A DNA stretch of 64,000 bases, from NCBI RefSeq assembly GCF_011378905.1, contig NZ_WTPY01000001.1:248001-312000 (forward strand). Reading direction: 5' to 3'. The position numbers and the translations under genes were made by a program. Origin of the DNA: Paraglaciecola sp. 20A4. GTDB lineage: Bacteria > Pseudomonadota > Gammaproteobacteria > Enterobacterales > Alteromonadaceae. Below are positions 17,399 to 26,414 of this stretch, piece by piece; positions within the stretch are counted from its first letter, which is position 1, and every line of letters begins with the position of its first letter. The notes under the pieces are model-generated. The model made no database searches. It was not told where the DNA came from and saw nothing but the letters and a program-made list of their open reading frames with translations.

Positions 17399-18034
17399 AT
17401 GTTAAAAGGCAGCGATAAAACAACAGATTTGGGTTGGATGCTGCTTTTTACATTCGTGTTTACCGCTGTATGGGCCAACTCACTTATTGGTACCACCGAT
17501 GTTGCCAATTGGCTTATTGAAAATACGCTGACGGTCATCTCGTTAGTATTTTTAATCATTACCTACAGAAAATACAAGTTCAGCAAGGTGAGTTATTTTT
17601 TGCTCTGTTTATTTTTATGTCTGCATGTCTATGGTTCAAAATACACCTATGCCGAGAATCCTTTAGGGTTTTATTTTCAGGATATTTTTCATTCGCCTAG
17701 AAACCAATACGATCGTCTCGTTCATTTTAGTTTCGGTTTTTTACTCTACTATCCAATGAAAGAGTGCTTTTCAGCATGGTTAAGATATCCACCGCGCATT
17801 GCCTTCTATTTACCCATCACCCTGATACTTTCAATCAGTGCTCTTTATGAAATTTTGGAATGGCTGGTTGCAGATATTTTCTTTCCTGCAGAAGGGGATT
17901 CGTATTTAGGCACGCAAGGGGATATATGGGATGCGCAAAAAGATATGGGCATTGCCTTTGTGGGATCATGCATAGCCGCTTTGCTTTTCTATCTCTACAG
18001 GTTATTCGGCCAGCAAAACATGAAAGAGCTGTAG
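17399..18034 (+). CDS. YjdF-like membrane protein (DUF2238)
   Basis: This inner-membrane protein of about 211 residues has five or six hydrophobic segments (LLFTFVFTAVWANSLI, LTVISLVFLIITY, VSYFLLCLFLCLHVYGS and others). Conserved polar motifs are YDRLVHFSFGFLLYYP, SALYEILEWLVAD and YLGTQGDIWDAQKDM, all characteristic of the YjdF/DUF2238 family as I know it. Function is unknown. The start could also be TTG at 17387; AAGG lies 12 bases before the ATG and touches the TTG, so ATG is preferred with reservation. Confidence 0.8.
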   Translation: MLKGSDKTTDLGWMLLFTFVFTAVWANSLIGTTDVANWLIENTLTVISLVFLIITYRKYKFSKVSYFLLCLFLCLHVYGSKYTYAENPLGFYFQDIFHSPRNQYDRLVHFSFGFLLYYPMKECFSAWLRYPPRIAFYLPITLILSISALYEILEWLVADIFFPAEGDSYLGTQGDIWDAQKDMGIAFVGSCIAALLFYLYRLFGQQNMKEL

Positions 18035-18084
18035 CGAGCAAAAAAGAGCTATTATATCTGGTGATTTTGCGTTTTTGCACATTC

Positions 18085-18124
18085 AATCCAATCCAATCCA
18101 ATCCAATCCAATCCAATCCAATCC
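18085..18124. repeat. Pentanucleotide microsatellite (AATCC)8
   Basis: Eight perfect tandem copies of AATCC lie in the 170-base gap between the convergent yjdF-like and RNase R genes, followed by a partial copy. Simple repeats of this length are rare in bacteria and prone to slippage. It is outside coding sequence and 50 bases past the upstream stop codon. Confidence 0.95.
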
Positions 18125-18207
18125 AAGAATCCAAGGCCCACTTGCGAACTAATTTACTTGTTCAGTCGGCTCCAGGTTTATTTTAGTTGGGGGTACATGC
18201 ATATCCT

Positions 18208-20433
18208 TTATACCATTACAAAGCTCATCTTACGGCTGCGTAAATCAACATTTTTCAAAACAACGCTTACGTGATCACCAATATGATAGGTATGCTGTTG
18301 GTTACTAATTTGCTGCTTATTGCCATCGAATGTGAACGTCTCACCTTTTAAGCTGGTAATATGTACTAAGCCTTCCGCGCCACTTTTTTCTAGTGTCACG
18401 AAGAAACCTGCATTGTTCATACCCGATATAGAGGCATCAAAATTCTCACCTATAAACGGTTGCATATATTTACACATCAGCGCACTTTCAACTTCTCGGC
18501 TAACAGTATCGGCCAAGCGCGATTGCCCAGAGCAATGACTACTTAGCAGCTCGACATCCTTTGCAGTATAAGGGTAAGCCGATTTACTTATGCTTTTACT
18601 GGCTAACGTTTCGAGTTTAAGTTGGCGCAAGACCCAGTTAAAGCCAGTGGCAGGTTTACTGCTGCGTAATTTTGCACGTATTGCTCGATGAGTTAATAAA
18701 TCGGGGTAACGTCTTATGGGCGATGTGAAATGTGCATAGGCGTCGTAGGCTAAACCGAAATGCCCCTGATTAACGGGTGAGTACTCTGCCTGACTTTGTG
18801 AACGCAGTAACAATGTTTGGATCAGTTTCGCATCAGCTCTACAGCTCACTTTTTTAAGTAAGTCATTATAGTGGTGTGAGCTTGGGCTATCGCCGCCAGC
18901 AAGGGTTAAGCCCTTTTCAGTTAAAAATGCCCGTAATGCGGTGAGTTTTTTTAACTGTGGTCCAGCATGTACTCTAAATAAACTCGGAATTTTATGATGT
19001 TGTAAAAATTGCGCTGTAGCAACATTCGCACACAACATGAATTCTTCTATCATGCGATGAGCGTCGTTACGCTTAACCGGTGAAATGCTTGTTATATTCT
19101 TGTGTTTATTAAGCGTAAGGGCGAGTTCTCGTGTTTCAAACTCAATGGCCCCGCGCCGTTTACGCTGCTTACTCAACACCTGAAACAAGGCATGCAAATC
19201 GTTAATATGCGGCACAATTGCAGGGCTAACATCTGAAACGGTTTTGGCAAGCTTACTGTTGGGCTTAAACACCAGTGCATTGGCTTGATTGTATGTTAGG
19301 CGTGCATGAGACTGTATCAAGCCTTCGCTAAAATCGGCTTGGGTCACTAGACCTTTCGCGCTAATGATCATCTCACATACCATAACCAAGCGGTCTTCAT
19401 GTGGATTTAACGAACATAGGCCATTGGACAATGTTTCGGGCAGCATAGGTACGACTTGATCAGGAAGATAGATAGATGTGGCGCGTTCTTGCGCTTCAAT
19501 ATCCAATACGTCGTTGGGTAACACATAATGCGACACATCCGCTATTGCCACTAATAAGCGCCAATCTCCAGCTTGATTTTTTTCACAATAAACCGCGTCG
19601 TCAAAGTCCTTCGCATCTGCACCATCAATGGTGACAAAAGGTAAACTGCGATAATCTGTGCGCTGTGTCTTGTCTGCTTGTGAGACCGCACTACCATGGG
19701 AATGAGCTTTATCAAGTAAGGTTTTGCCCCACTGGTCTGAAATACCGTGGCGATGAAGGGCTAATTTGCTTTCGATACCAGCATCAGTTGCATTACCTAA
19801 TACGTCAACAATTTCAACTTGCGTCTCTTGACGAAAGTTAGGGTAGTGGGTAATTCTAGCATTCACATATTGACCGACTTTAGCTTGCTGCAATGAGCTT
19901 TGCTCAACGTTTATGTTTTGCGTAAGCTTAATGTCATCAGGCAGTAAAAAGTATCGCTTATCTTCACGCATAAGGGTACCCACGAGGTGGGTGGTATTAC
20001 GTTGCAGTACTTTAAGTAAATTACTGTAAGCGCGTTTGGCGTTTTTCCCAGGCTCAATAAGCACTTGAACCACATCGCCATCAAACACATGGTTAAGTTG
20101 GCTTTTGGGTAAAAATAAATCTTTTTCAGTATCGCTATAGGTCACGAAACCAAAACCATCAGGGTGAATGCTAATAGTGCCGCTAACAAGGGATTCGGGA
20201 TCTATTAATTGATAGCCCTTACGCTGAAATGACAGTTGACCATCACGTTCCATTGCACGTAAACGTCTTCTGAGGGCTTCTTTTTCTTGAGGAGAGTTTA
20301 ATGCGAGTGCATCTGCTATTTGTTCGCGATTTAAGTGCTTTTTTAAACTACTAAAAAGACTAAGGATGAATTCGCGGCCAGGGATAGGGTTGTCGTAAAT
20401 TTGTATAGGGGATAATTGTGCGGTTTGATTCAA
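18208..20433 (-). CDS. Ribonuclease R (RNB-family 3'-5' exoribonuclease)
   Basis: This 741-residue RNase II/R protein degrades RNA processively from the 3' end, including structured RNA. Domains in order: a helix-turn-helix-like N-terminus (residues 25-75), cold-shock domains (SGTISIHPDGFGFVTY), the RNB domain with the active-site cluster TIDGADAKDFDDAVYCE, HFTSPIRRYPDLLTHR, and a C-terminal S1 domain (ISGMNNAGFFVTLEKSGAEGLVHI). It lacks the long Lys-rich tail of E. coli RNase R (813 residues) and is not beside rlmB, so it may be a second paralogue rather than the housekeeping rnr. Confidence 0.9.
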   Translation of the reverse strand: MNQTAQLSPIQIYDNPIPGREFILSLFSSLKKHLNREQIADALALNSPQEKEALRRRLRAMERDGQLSFQRKGYQLIDPESLVSGTISIHPDGFGFVTYSDTEKDLFLPKSQLNHVFDGDVVQVLIEPGKNAKRAYSNLLKVLQRNTTHLVGTLMREDKRYFLLPDDIKLTQNINVEQSSLQQAKVGQYVNARITHYPNFRQETQVEIVDVLGNATDAGIESKLALHRHGISDQWGKTLLDKAHSHGSAVSQADKTQRTDYRSLPFVTIDGADAKDFDDAVYCEKNQAGDWRLLVAIADVSHYVLPNDVLDIEAQERATSIYLPDQVVPMLPETLSNGLCSLNPHEDRLVMVCEMIISAKGLVTQADFSEGLIQSHARLTYNQANALVFKPNSKLAKTVSDVSPAIVPHINDLHALFQVLSKQRKRRGAIEFETRELALTLNKHKNITSISPVKRNDAHRMIEEFMLCANVATAQFLQHHKIPSLFRVHAGPQLKKLTALRAFLTEKGLTLAGGDSPSSHHYNDLLKKVSCRADAKLIQTLLLRSQSQAEYSPVNQGHFGLAYDAYAHFTSPIRRYPDLLTHRAIRAKLRSSKPATGFNWVLRQLKLETLASKSISKSAYPYTAKDVELLSSHCSGQSRLADTVSREVESALMCKYMQPFIGENFDASISGMNNAGFFVTLEKSGAEGLVHITSLKGETFTFDGNKQQISNQQHTYHIGDHVSVVLKNVDLRSRKMSFVMV

Positions 20434-20649
20434 ATTAATAAAATTCTCTTTGAGCCGCCGATTGCTTGGTACTGGGTATTTTCAAATTAGGGATATAAAA
20501 TTCTTAATGAAGGAAAAGGAATACGGGTAACAGCATAAGGCGGGATGACTCGGGTTATGAGTCGAAATATAAAGACGAGATGTTACTACTTAAGACTCGT
20601 TTTAAAAGGTATTCGATACGCGTTTTATATAAACGGCGTATTTGTTTCA

Positions 20650-20697
20650 CTCATATTCATATATGAGCGAAACGATAGCGCAGCATTTAACTGCGCT
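20650..20697 (-). terminator. Hairpin pair downstream of the cold-shock gene
   Basis: The hairpin AGCGCAG/CTGCGCT (20677-20697) lies just after the csp stop, and a second CTCATAT/ATATGAG hairpin follows at 20650-20667. T-runs are weak, so terminator function is likely but not certain. Confidence 0.5.
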
Positions 20698-20709
20698 GAT
20701 TAACAAGGT

Positions 20710-20919
20710 CTAGATACAGACGATGTTTTCTGCTTGTGGGCCTTTTTGACCTTGAGTAACAGTAAACTCTACACGTTGGCCTTCAGCCAAAGTTTTAAAA
20801 CCTTCGCTAACGATTGCACTGAAATGTGCGAAAACGTCAGGACCAGATTCTTGCTCGATAAAGCCAAAACCTTTATCTTCGTTAAACCATTTTACTGAAC
20901 CAGTAGTTGTATTAGACAT
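20710..20919 (-). CDS. CspA-family cold-shock protein
   Basis: This 69-residue single cold-shock domain has the RNP1 motif KGFGFIEQ and RNP2 motif VFAHFSAI that bind single-stranded RNA and DNA. Members act as RNA chaperones and anti-terminators, often after temperature downshift. The end [11 protein letters not shown] is typical. AGGA precedes the ATG. The unusually long upstream gap (629 bases to the divergent gene) leaves room for the long structured leader common to csp genes, but I see no exact cold-box match. Confidence 0.95.
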   Translation of the reverse strand: MSNTTTGSVKWFNEDKGFGFIEQESGPDVFAHFSAIVSEGFKTLAEGQRVEFTVTQGQKGPQAENIVCI

Positions 20920-21548
20920 AATAGATATCCTAGAAATAATTAAAAAAGTGCGCCAAAAAAGTATGGCGATAAAGCATGTGAGGAAAACGATTATTTTACT
21001 GAGGATAACGCGAAGAATTACAAATAAACTAATATGACTAGAGTACTACTTAATAACTAACATCGTGGGATTCACAAAATAGGCTCTTCTCAAAGCTTGG
21101 GCACACCTTACTCCTAATTTATAGTGTTAGTCAAGCTATTAGCAAAACTAATATCGTTATAGCAATTGGTAATTGTTTTCAATTGCTCATCTCTTTTCTA
21201 CAACAAATATCCTATAAAAATGTATGTTGGCCGTTCTCTCTTTTTGAAAAAAGCCTCGTTTATATTTAAATTCTCGTTTGCTCACATTTTGCACGGAGCT
21301 TGCTTAAATTGGTGTTTTAAAAAGTAACAGTGATACACCCCTATAATCCACTTTTATAAAGACGCTATAAAAAGACATTTTTTTTAAAAATATCAATAAT
21401 TTCAGCTTCTTGTAGAGATTTTGTTGGCCATTTACACTTCATTTACATATTATATTTCGACTGATTTATTTGAAATCTAACCTTCAATATTTGTGTTATG
21501 AAGCGTCAGTAAAACACGTCAGGTTTCACTCAATTTTAAGGAACAATT
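20920..21548. other. Divergent promoter region, csp / acyl-CoA dehydrogenase
   Basis: These 629 AT-rich bases contain no open frame. The left part likely encodes the csp 5' leader on the minus strand; the right part holds the promoter of the acyl-CoA dehydrogenase gene. No strong palindrome was identified. Confidence 0.5.
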
Positions 21549-22796
21549 ATGTCGACTGAAGATTTAAATGATTTACGTATGTCCGAGGACGTGCGTCCAC
21601 TTTACCTCGCGGTAAAGAAGCACATTGAAGAAAATGTTATTCCTATCCAAGAAGAATTTTATTCAATTGGTGAAAAACTCGCTGATCGCTGGAGCTACTC
21701 TGACCGTCAAATGGAATTGCTTGAAGGCGCTAAAACCAAAGCAAAAGAAGCGGGCTTGTGGAATTTCTTCTTGCCAGATGCTGAAACAGGGCAAGGTTTG
21801 TCTAACTTAGATTACGCATATATTGCCGTTGAACTTGGTAAAGCGCCGCTAGCATCTGAAACATTAAACTGTTCAGCACCTGACACCGGTAATATGGAAG
21901 TGTTAGAACGCGTAGGTACACCTGAGCAAAAAGAAAAATGGCTGGCACCACTATTAAAAGGTGAAATACGTTCTTGCTTTGGCATGACTGAACCTAATGT
22001 TGCCTCTTCTGATGCAAAAAATATTTCAACCTTGGCTGTTGAAGATGGTGACGACTGGGTTATTAATGGTGAGAAATATTATATTTCTGGTGCCGGTGAC
22101 CCGCGTTGTAAAATTATGATCTGCATGGTTAAAAGCAGCCCCGATGCGCCAGCACACAAACAACAATCACAGATACTTGTGCCATTAGACACTCCAGGCG
22201 TCACAATTGTTGGCCCAATGCATGTCTTCGGACACGATCATGCGCCTCATGGACACATGCACATTAAACTTGAAGACGTGCGGGTGCCTAAAACTAATAT
22301 GTTGTTAGGTGAAGGCCGTGGCTTTGAAATTTCTCAAGTTCGTTTAGGCCCAGGTCGTATTCACCATTGCATGCGTTCAATTGGCCAAGCGGAAGAAGCG
22401 TTGCAACTTGCCCTTGAGCGTTCAACGACAAGAGAAGCGTTTGGCAAAAAAATATATCAACTTGGTAAGAACGTTGAAGTTATCTCAAAGATGCGTATCG
22501 ACATTGAAGCCATGCGTATGATGGTACTCAAAGCGGCTAAAGCCATGGATGTACTAGGTAACCAAGAAGCACGTATTTGGATACACATGATCAAAGCGAT
22601 GGTGCCAGAGCGGGTTTGCGAAATTATTGATCAGTCTATGCAAATGCATGGTGCTACCGGTATTTCACAATGGTCGCCACTTTCTGCTATGTATGCAGGC
22701 CAGCGTACCTTGCGTTATGCAGATGGCCCTGATGAGGTTCATCATATGGTGGTGGGTCGTAATGAAGTACGTGAATACGAGCGAAACAAAAGTTAA
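21549..22796 (+). CDS. Acyl-CoA dehydrogenase (ACAD10/11-like)
   Basis: This 415-residue FAD-dependent enzyme of the acyl-CoA dehydrogenase family introduces an alpha-beta double bond into acyl-CoA. Motifs: FGMTEPNVASSDAKN (FAD/substrate region), WVINGEKYYISGAGD, RSTTREAFGKKI, and QMHGATGISQ near the C-terminus. The length and C-terminal ADGPDEVHHMVVGRNEV fit the ACAD10/11-type subgroup. AAGGA lies 7 bases before the start. No beta-oxidation partners are adjacent; a terminator hairpin follows, so it is probably monocistronic. Confidence 0.92.
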   Translation: MSTEDLNDLRMSEDVRPLYLAVKKHIEENVIPIQEEFYSIGEKLADRWSYSDRQMELLEGAKTKAKEAGLWNFFLPDAETGQGLSNLDYAYIAVELGKAPLASETLNCSAPDTGNMEVLERVGTPEQKEKWLAPLLKGEIRSCFGMTEPNVASSDAKNISTLAVEDGDDWVINGEKYYISGAGDPRCKIMICMVKSSPDAPAHKQQSQILVPLDTPGVTIVGPMHVFGHDHAPHGHMHIKLEDVRVPKTNMLLGEGRGFEISQVRLGPGRIHHCMRSIGQAEEALQLALERSTTREAFGKKIYQLGKNVEVISKMRIDIEAMRMMVLKAAKAMDVLGNQEARIWIHMIKAMVPERVCEIIDQSMQMHGATGISQWSPLSAMYAGQRTLRYADGPDEVHHMVVGRNEVREYERNKS

Positions 22797-22827
22797 GTAG
22801 ACTATTATCGCGTAAGTATAAAATTAA

Positions 22828-22852
22828 CAAGGGTCGACGTATTTGACCCTTG
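22828..22852 (+). terminator. Terminator of the acyl-CoA dehydrogenase gene
   Basis: The arms CAAGGGTC and GACCCTTG enclose a 9-base loop and are followed by CTCTTT. Confidence 0.6.
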
Positions 22853-22907
22853 CTCTTTCCTATTTTAGAAGGTGCCAATTTTAGGATTTTACCTAAGGAG
22901 AGCCAAA

Positions 22908-23126
22908 ATGAGTAAATATAGTATTGCAAAACAATGTATAGCGGATGCCTTTGCGGCAGCTGACCAAGAAAAGATTAATCACAGTGACGCACTAGAAGCA
23001 CTGATCATCACGGCTATTGCTGAAATGACAGAAACTGCCGGCGCTACTCGTACTGCCGAAATTATTGACTATGAACTGCGAAATATCTCAGGCGTACTGG
23101 ATAAAGACTTTCTAAGAGCTCGGTAG
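22908..23126 (+). CDS. Small conserved hypothetical protein
   Basis: This 72-residue helical protein (KYSIAKQCIADAFAAADQEK, then ALEALIITAIAEMTET) has no membrane segment. The start at 22908 is supported by AAGGAG about 8 bases upstream. I do not recognise the family. It lies downstream of the acyl-CoA dehydrogenase terminator and probably has its own promoter. Confidence 0.65.
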   Translation: MSKYSIAKQCIADAFAAADQEKINHSDALEALIITAIAEMTETAGATRTAEIIDYELRNISGVLDKDFLRAR

Positions 23127-23500
23127 GCAAATTATTAAGAAATAAACAGGTTCAGAGACGCTGAAACTAAACCCTATTTATTGACATCGCCGCTAGCGGA
23201 ATTTCCCATCGAAGACATGTCGCTGCTTCTATTTATTCGGGACGTGAACGTTCCCGTTAATATTGGCGGCTGTCAGATGCGTAGCTAAGTTCACTCAAGC
23301 TCATAAATTTAGTCTTCATCAGGCTCACTTTTTAGCATTTTCACATCATCTATATAGTAAGCATTTAGACCGGATGAATCATCCTGAGGCATGGCTCAAT
23401 AACAAAACGAAGCGATTTTGATTCCGTTGATTCACGTATACATTTACGCTAGTTCTAACTATCTTAAGTCACTAAAGATAGCTGGTGATCAGACCCATGA
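23127..23500. other. Intergenic region, convergent genes
   Basis: The region contains a GGGACGT/ACGTTCCC near-palindrome around 23239-23255 but no open frame. No T-run terminator was seen. Confidence 0.4.
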
Positions 23501-24166
23501 CTAACCCATTAACCTTGCTATAGTGCTTTGCATCGCATCAGCCCACACTTGATATTGCTCACTGGTTAAATGCAAAAAATCCGGCATAACGGTATTTAAT
23601 ACCAATCCATCTTCGGTTAAAAATGCTTGGCCTATGTTTAACCAAAATACGTTTTTGTTATCGGCAAAGTGTTGTACCAAATTATTCACCGCATTCACTT
23701 TTTTTCGCATAGGGGCATTTTTACTTTTACTACGCGGGAAGGTCGCTAACAACAGTATTTTACTATTAGGTAAACGTTTTCGAACTTCTTGTAAAATAAC
23801 CCTAACCCCAGCAGTGGTATCTTCCGCTGTTTCAACTCTATGACCCGCGTTATTGGTGCCAATTAAGATCACTGTGAGTTTAGGTGACAGATTGTCGATT
23901 TCGCCGTTTTGTAAGCGCCATATCAAATGTTCGGTACAGTCCCCTGAATAACCCAGATTCAAGGGTTTTAGATGGGCGTAATATTTATGCCAAGTGGTTG
24001 CACCTGTATCTTCCCAAGCGTGGGTAATAGAGTCCCCCAAAAATAATAAATCCACATCATTATTTAATGCCTGCTTTTCAGCTAATTTTTGCTGATGGCG
24101 CTCCTGCCACCAAGCGTCATTCCGAGACACGGGCGTAATTGAGAGAGCGTTTTTCGAATCAGTCAT
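23501..24166 (-). CDS. SGNH/GDSL hydrolase (PAF acetylhydrolase-like)
   Basis: This 221-residue esterase of the SGNH fold shows all four blocks: LLFLGDSITHAW (nucleophile Ser), LNLGYSGDCTEHLIWRLQ (Gly), VILIGTNNAGH (Asn) and PDFLHLTSEQY (catalytic Asp/His). The spacing matches the platelet-activating-factor acetylhydrolase gamma-like group. There is no signal peptide, so it is probably cytosolic. The substrate is unknown. It is a single gene on the minus strand. Confidence 0.9.
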   Translation of the reverse strand: MTDSKNALSITPVSRNDAWWQERHQQKLAEKQALNNDVDLLFLGDSITHAWEDTGATTWHKYYAHLKPLNLGYSGDCTEHLIWRLQNGEIDNLSPKLTVILIGTNNAGHRVETAEDTTAGVRVILQEVRKRLPNSKILLLATFPRSKSKNAPMRKKVNAVNNLVQHFADNKNVFWLNIGQAFLTEDGLVLNTVMPDFLHLTSEQYQVWADAMQSTIARLMG

Positions 24167-24325
24167 TTTTTAGTTTTCCATGATTGTTAGGAGTGACTAG
24201 GGGAGGTAGGGATATTCATCGATGATAAACCAAGTTAACAGCGAACTTCTGATAAGAATCAAGTGGCTACAGGTTATCTATTTTTACATTGGATGTATGT
24301 ATTCGCCTGTCTAAATTAAGCTCCT

Positions 24326-24356
24326 TTTAAAAAAATCCGGCTGAGTTAGCCGGATT
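24326..24356 (-). terminator. Terminator of the ketosynthase gene
   Basis: The perfect 9-base arms AATCCGGCT and AGCCGGATT have a 5-base loop; on the minus strand a run of seven T follows. It lies about 30 bases after the stop of the ketosynthase gene. Confidence 0.85.
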
Positions 24357-24388
24357 CTTTTCTGTATCTTTTTATTTTTCTACTTATT

Positions 24389-26305
24389 CTAAATCATATC
24401 TTCAAATGGGTTTTTCATTCTTAAGTCGATAGGATTGGCGAATCCAGCAATCCGAATTTCTTGATCGGTCATTTGAATATCATCCTCTTCGATAAGATCC
24501 TGGCCAAAATGATAAATAGTATCAAAGTTGCCTTGGCTGGCAGATAGATCATAGGCCTTGGCTTTTTCGCGTACTTGTTCACGACGAGATTCATACGCCA
24601 AAATATCCTCAGTGCTATATCGCTTAGCGAGCATGGTATTGACAACGTGAGGTGATAATATCGTCGCAGTGGCATTGTTACCACCAAACCCTTTGGAGTT
24701 TAGAAAGGCGACATCAATATTCCCTGGACCTTTATCTATATCAGTTATTGAAATATTTAAGCGTTCAGCAAATACATCATCTGCTACCTTATCGATGGTT
24801 TTAATACCCGGTATAAATCCATGTTTAAACACCCCAAGACTCACTACTAACTGTTCGGCACTCGCCGGCGACAACGGATGACCCACATAGGCTTTTGCCG
24901 CAGTGACTGGCCAGTTATGAATATTAAAAATCTTTGCGACATCATGGAAAATACGAGATTCTGTGGTTCGGTTGGCAGGCGTACTTGAACCATGAGCTTG
25001 AATAAACGAACGCTCTCGAACAGACTCATCGCCCACAATCCCGCGAGCCGCAGATACGGCTTTAGCCATTGTGATGTAGTTACCTGGGCCGGGTGCTGAT
25101 ATGGATTTTTTATAACCGTCAGCATTAATGAATACATCGCTCACTGCGCCATGAATATCAGCCCCTAGCTCTAACGCCAATGCATCGTCCATTAACACCA
25201 CGTATTGGGTTGATTCTGCGATAGTAAAACCACAATTTTCGCCAAAAGGACGACTGGCACGGCGGTGATCAACTGTTTCAGATTTGTCTAAACGTTTTAA
25301 ATTGTCTTCGCTGGCCAGGGCGCCCATGGTGGCATAACCATCAATTATTTCTGGCAATATGGGGGCTTCGGCATTGCCAACGACTGCCACACGGCGCTTG
25401 CCATTTTTTATATCCTCAATGGCAGCACTGAGATTATAAAGGAAACTAGCACAGGCCCCAACAATTGCACTCGTATGACCGACATTACCTAGCACATAAG
25501 CATTCACAAAGTCAGCAGGCATAGTGTTCAAACCTAATGGGCACTGCTTAGTACTGACTCGGCCGCCCTTTAAGCGTGATTGCAACATGCCACCAAAACC
25601 GTTTTCATCCAGCTGCGACATGGCATTACTAGCGTATACGCCAATTTCGTCTGGTTTGACCGCATTGACGATGGTTTTCCATTCCATGCCTAGTGATCGA
25701 ATGGCATCTGATGCACCCATAATTGCCATTTGCAAGGCGCGAGGATGAAAGCGAGCATTGTAGTGATCTTCGGGGTTAAATCCGCTGGGTAATTGCCCGG
25801 CCACTTTTACTGGGCATTCACGATAACTGTCTACTTTGAAATCGACTTCGCCGATAATTTCAACTTTCACTCTGTTTTTATCTATATCAGTTAACTGCCA
25901 ATTTTTCGGCATTGGCTCAGGTAATTGCTTACGGGTCAATTCAAAACAAATGCCTGTTTTGTCTGTTGGCTGCATAGTGATGTTTTTCTGCCAATGCACA
26001 GCATTAACATCGAAGTGGCTTTTTTCGATTGTGCGAATGAGAGTCGAATTTAAAATTTGCTCTGAAAAACGTTCCACCACTTCTTCTGGCGTTAAGGTTT
26101 GTTGATTACCTTCAATCGCGTTATCAATAAAGAGACCGTTTTCGCAACGCACCAACTTCATCATTGTGGCCAAACCAAGCAGGGTTTCTTCTCGTTCACT
26201 CCCAGGCAAACTTTCTATCACCATTCGTTTATAAGCATGATGAAATGAACTGCGACCAGCGGCATTAAAACCACCAAATCCAACGATGACCGGTAATGAA
26301 GACAT
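24389..26305 (-). CDS. Beta-ketoacyl synthase (large FabB/FabF-like ketosynthase)
   Basis: This 638-residue ketosynthase performs decarboxylative Claisen condensation in fatty acid or polyketide synthesis. The active-site Cys is in SAIVGACASFLYNL and the two catalytic His are in FIQAHGSSTPANRT and KAYVGHPLSPASAEQ; NSKGFGGNNATATI is the Gly-rich end motif. It is about 220 residues longer than FabB/FabF, with an extra N-terminal part (about residues 1-200) starting VGFGGFNAAGRSSFHHAYKR. ATG at 26305 is preferred to a TTG five codons upstream. It is divergent from an AraC-type regulator, which may control it. Confidence 0.88.
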   Translation of the reverse strand: MSSLPVIVGFGGFNAAGRSSFHHAYKRMVIESLPGSEREETLLGLATMMKLVRCENGLFIDNAIEGNQQTLTPEEVVERFSEQILNSTLIRTIEKSHFDVNAVHWQKNITMQPTDKTGICFELTRKQLPEPMPKNWQLTDIDKNRVKVEIIGEVDFKVDSYRECPVKVAGQLPSGFNPEDHYNARFHPRALQMAIMGASDAIRSLGMEWKTIVNAVKPDEIGVYASNAMSQLDENGFGGMLQSRLKGGRVSTKQCPLGLNTMPADFVNAYVLGNVGHTSAIVGACASFLYNLSAAIEDIKNGKRRVAVVGNAEAPILPEIIDGYATMGALASEDNLKRLDKSETVDHRRASRPFGENCGFTIAESTQYVVLMDDALALELGADIHGAVSDVFINADGYKKSISAPGPGNYITMAKAVSAARGIVGDESVRERSFIQAHGSSTPANRTTESRIFHDVAKIFNIHNWPVTAAKAYVGHPLSPASAEQLVVSLGVFKHGFIPGIKTIDKVADDVFAERLNISITDIDKGPGNIDVAFLNSKGFGGNNATATILSPHVVNTMLAKRYSTEDILAYESRREQVREKAKAYDLSASQGNFDTIYHFGQDLIEEDDIQMTDQEIRIAGFANPIDLRMKNPFEDMI

Positions 26306-26414
26306 ATTTAAGATACCCAATGTTTGAATACCCGCAGTTTACTGGCTAGGTTTAGGTTCTGGCAGGGTTATACTGGCCATAATACGTGGCGTTTTAGCCA
26401 TTAATTCGTTATCT

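Noticed and set aside
17835-18134. Minus-strand frame with repeated WIGLD
   Set aside because: It is created by the AATCC microsatellite and overlaps the yjdF-like gene.
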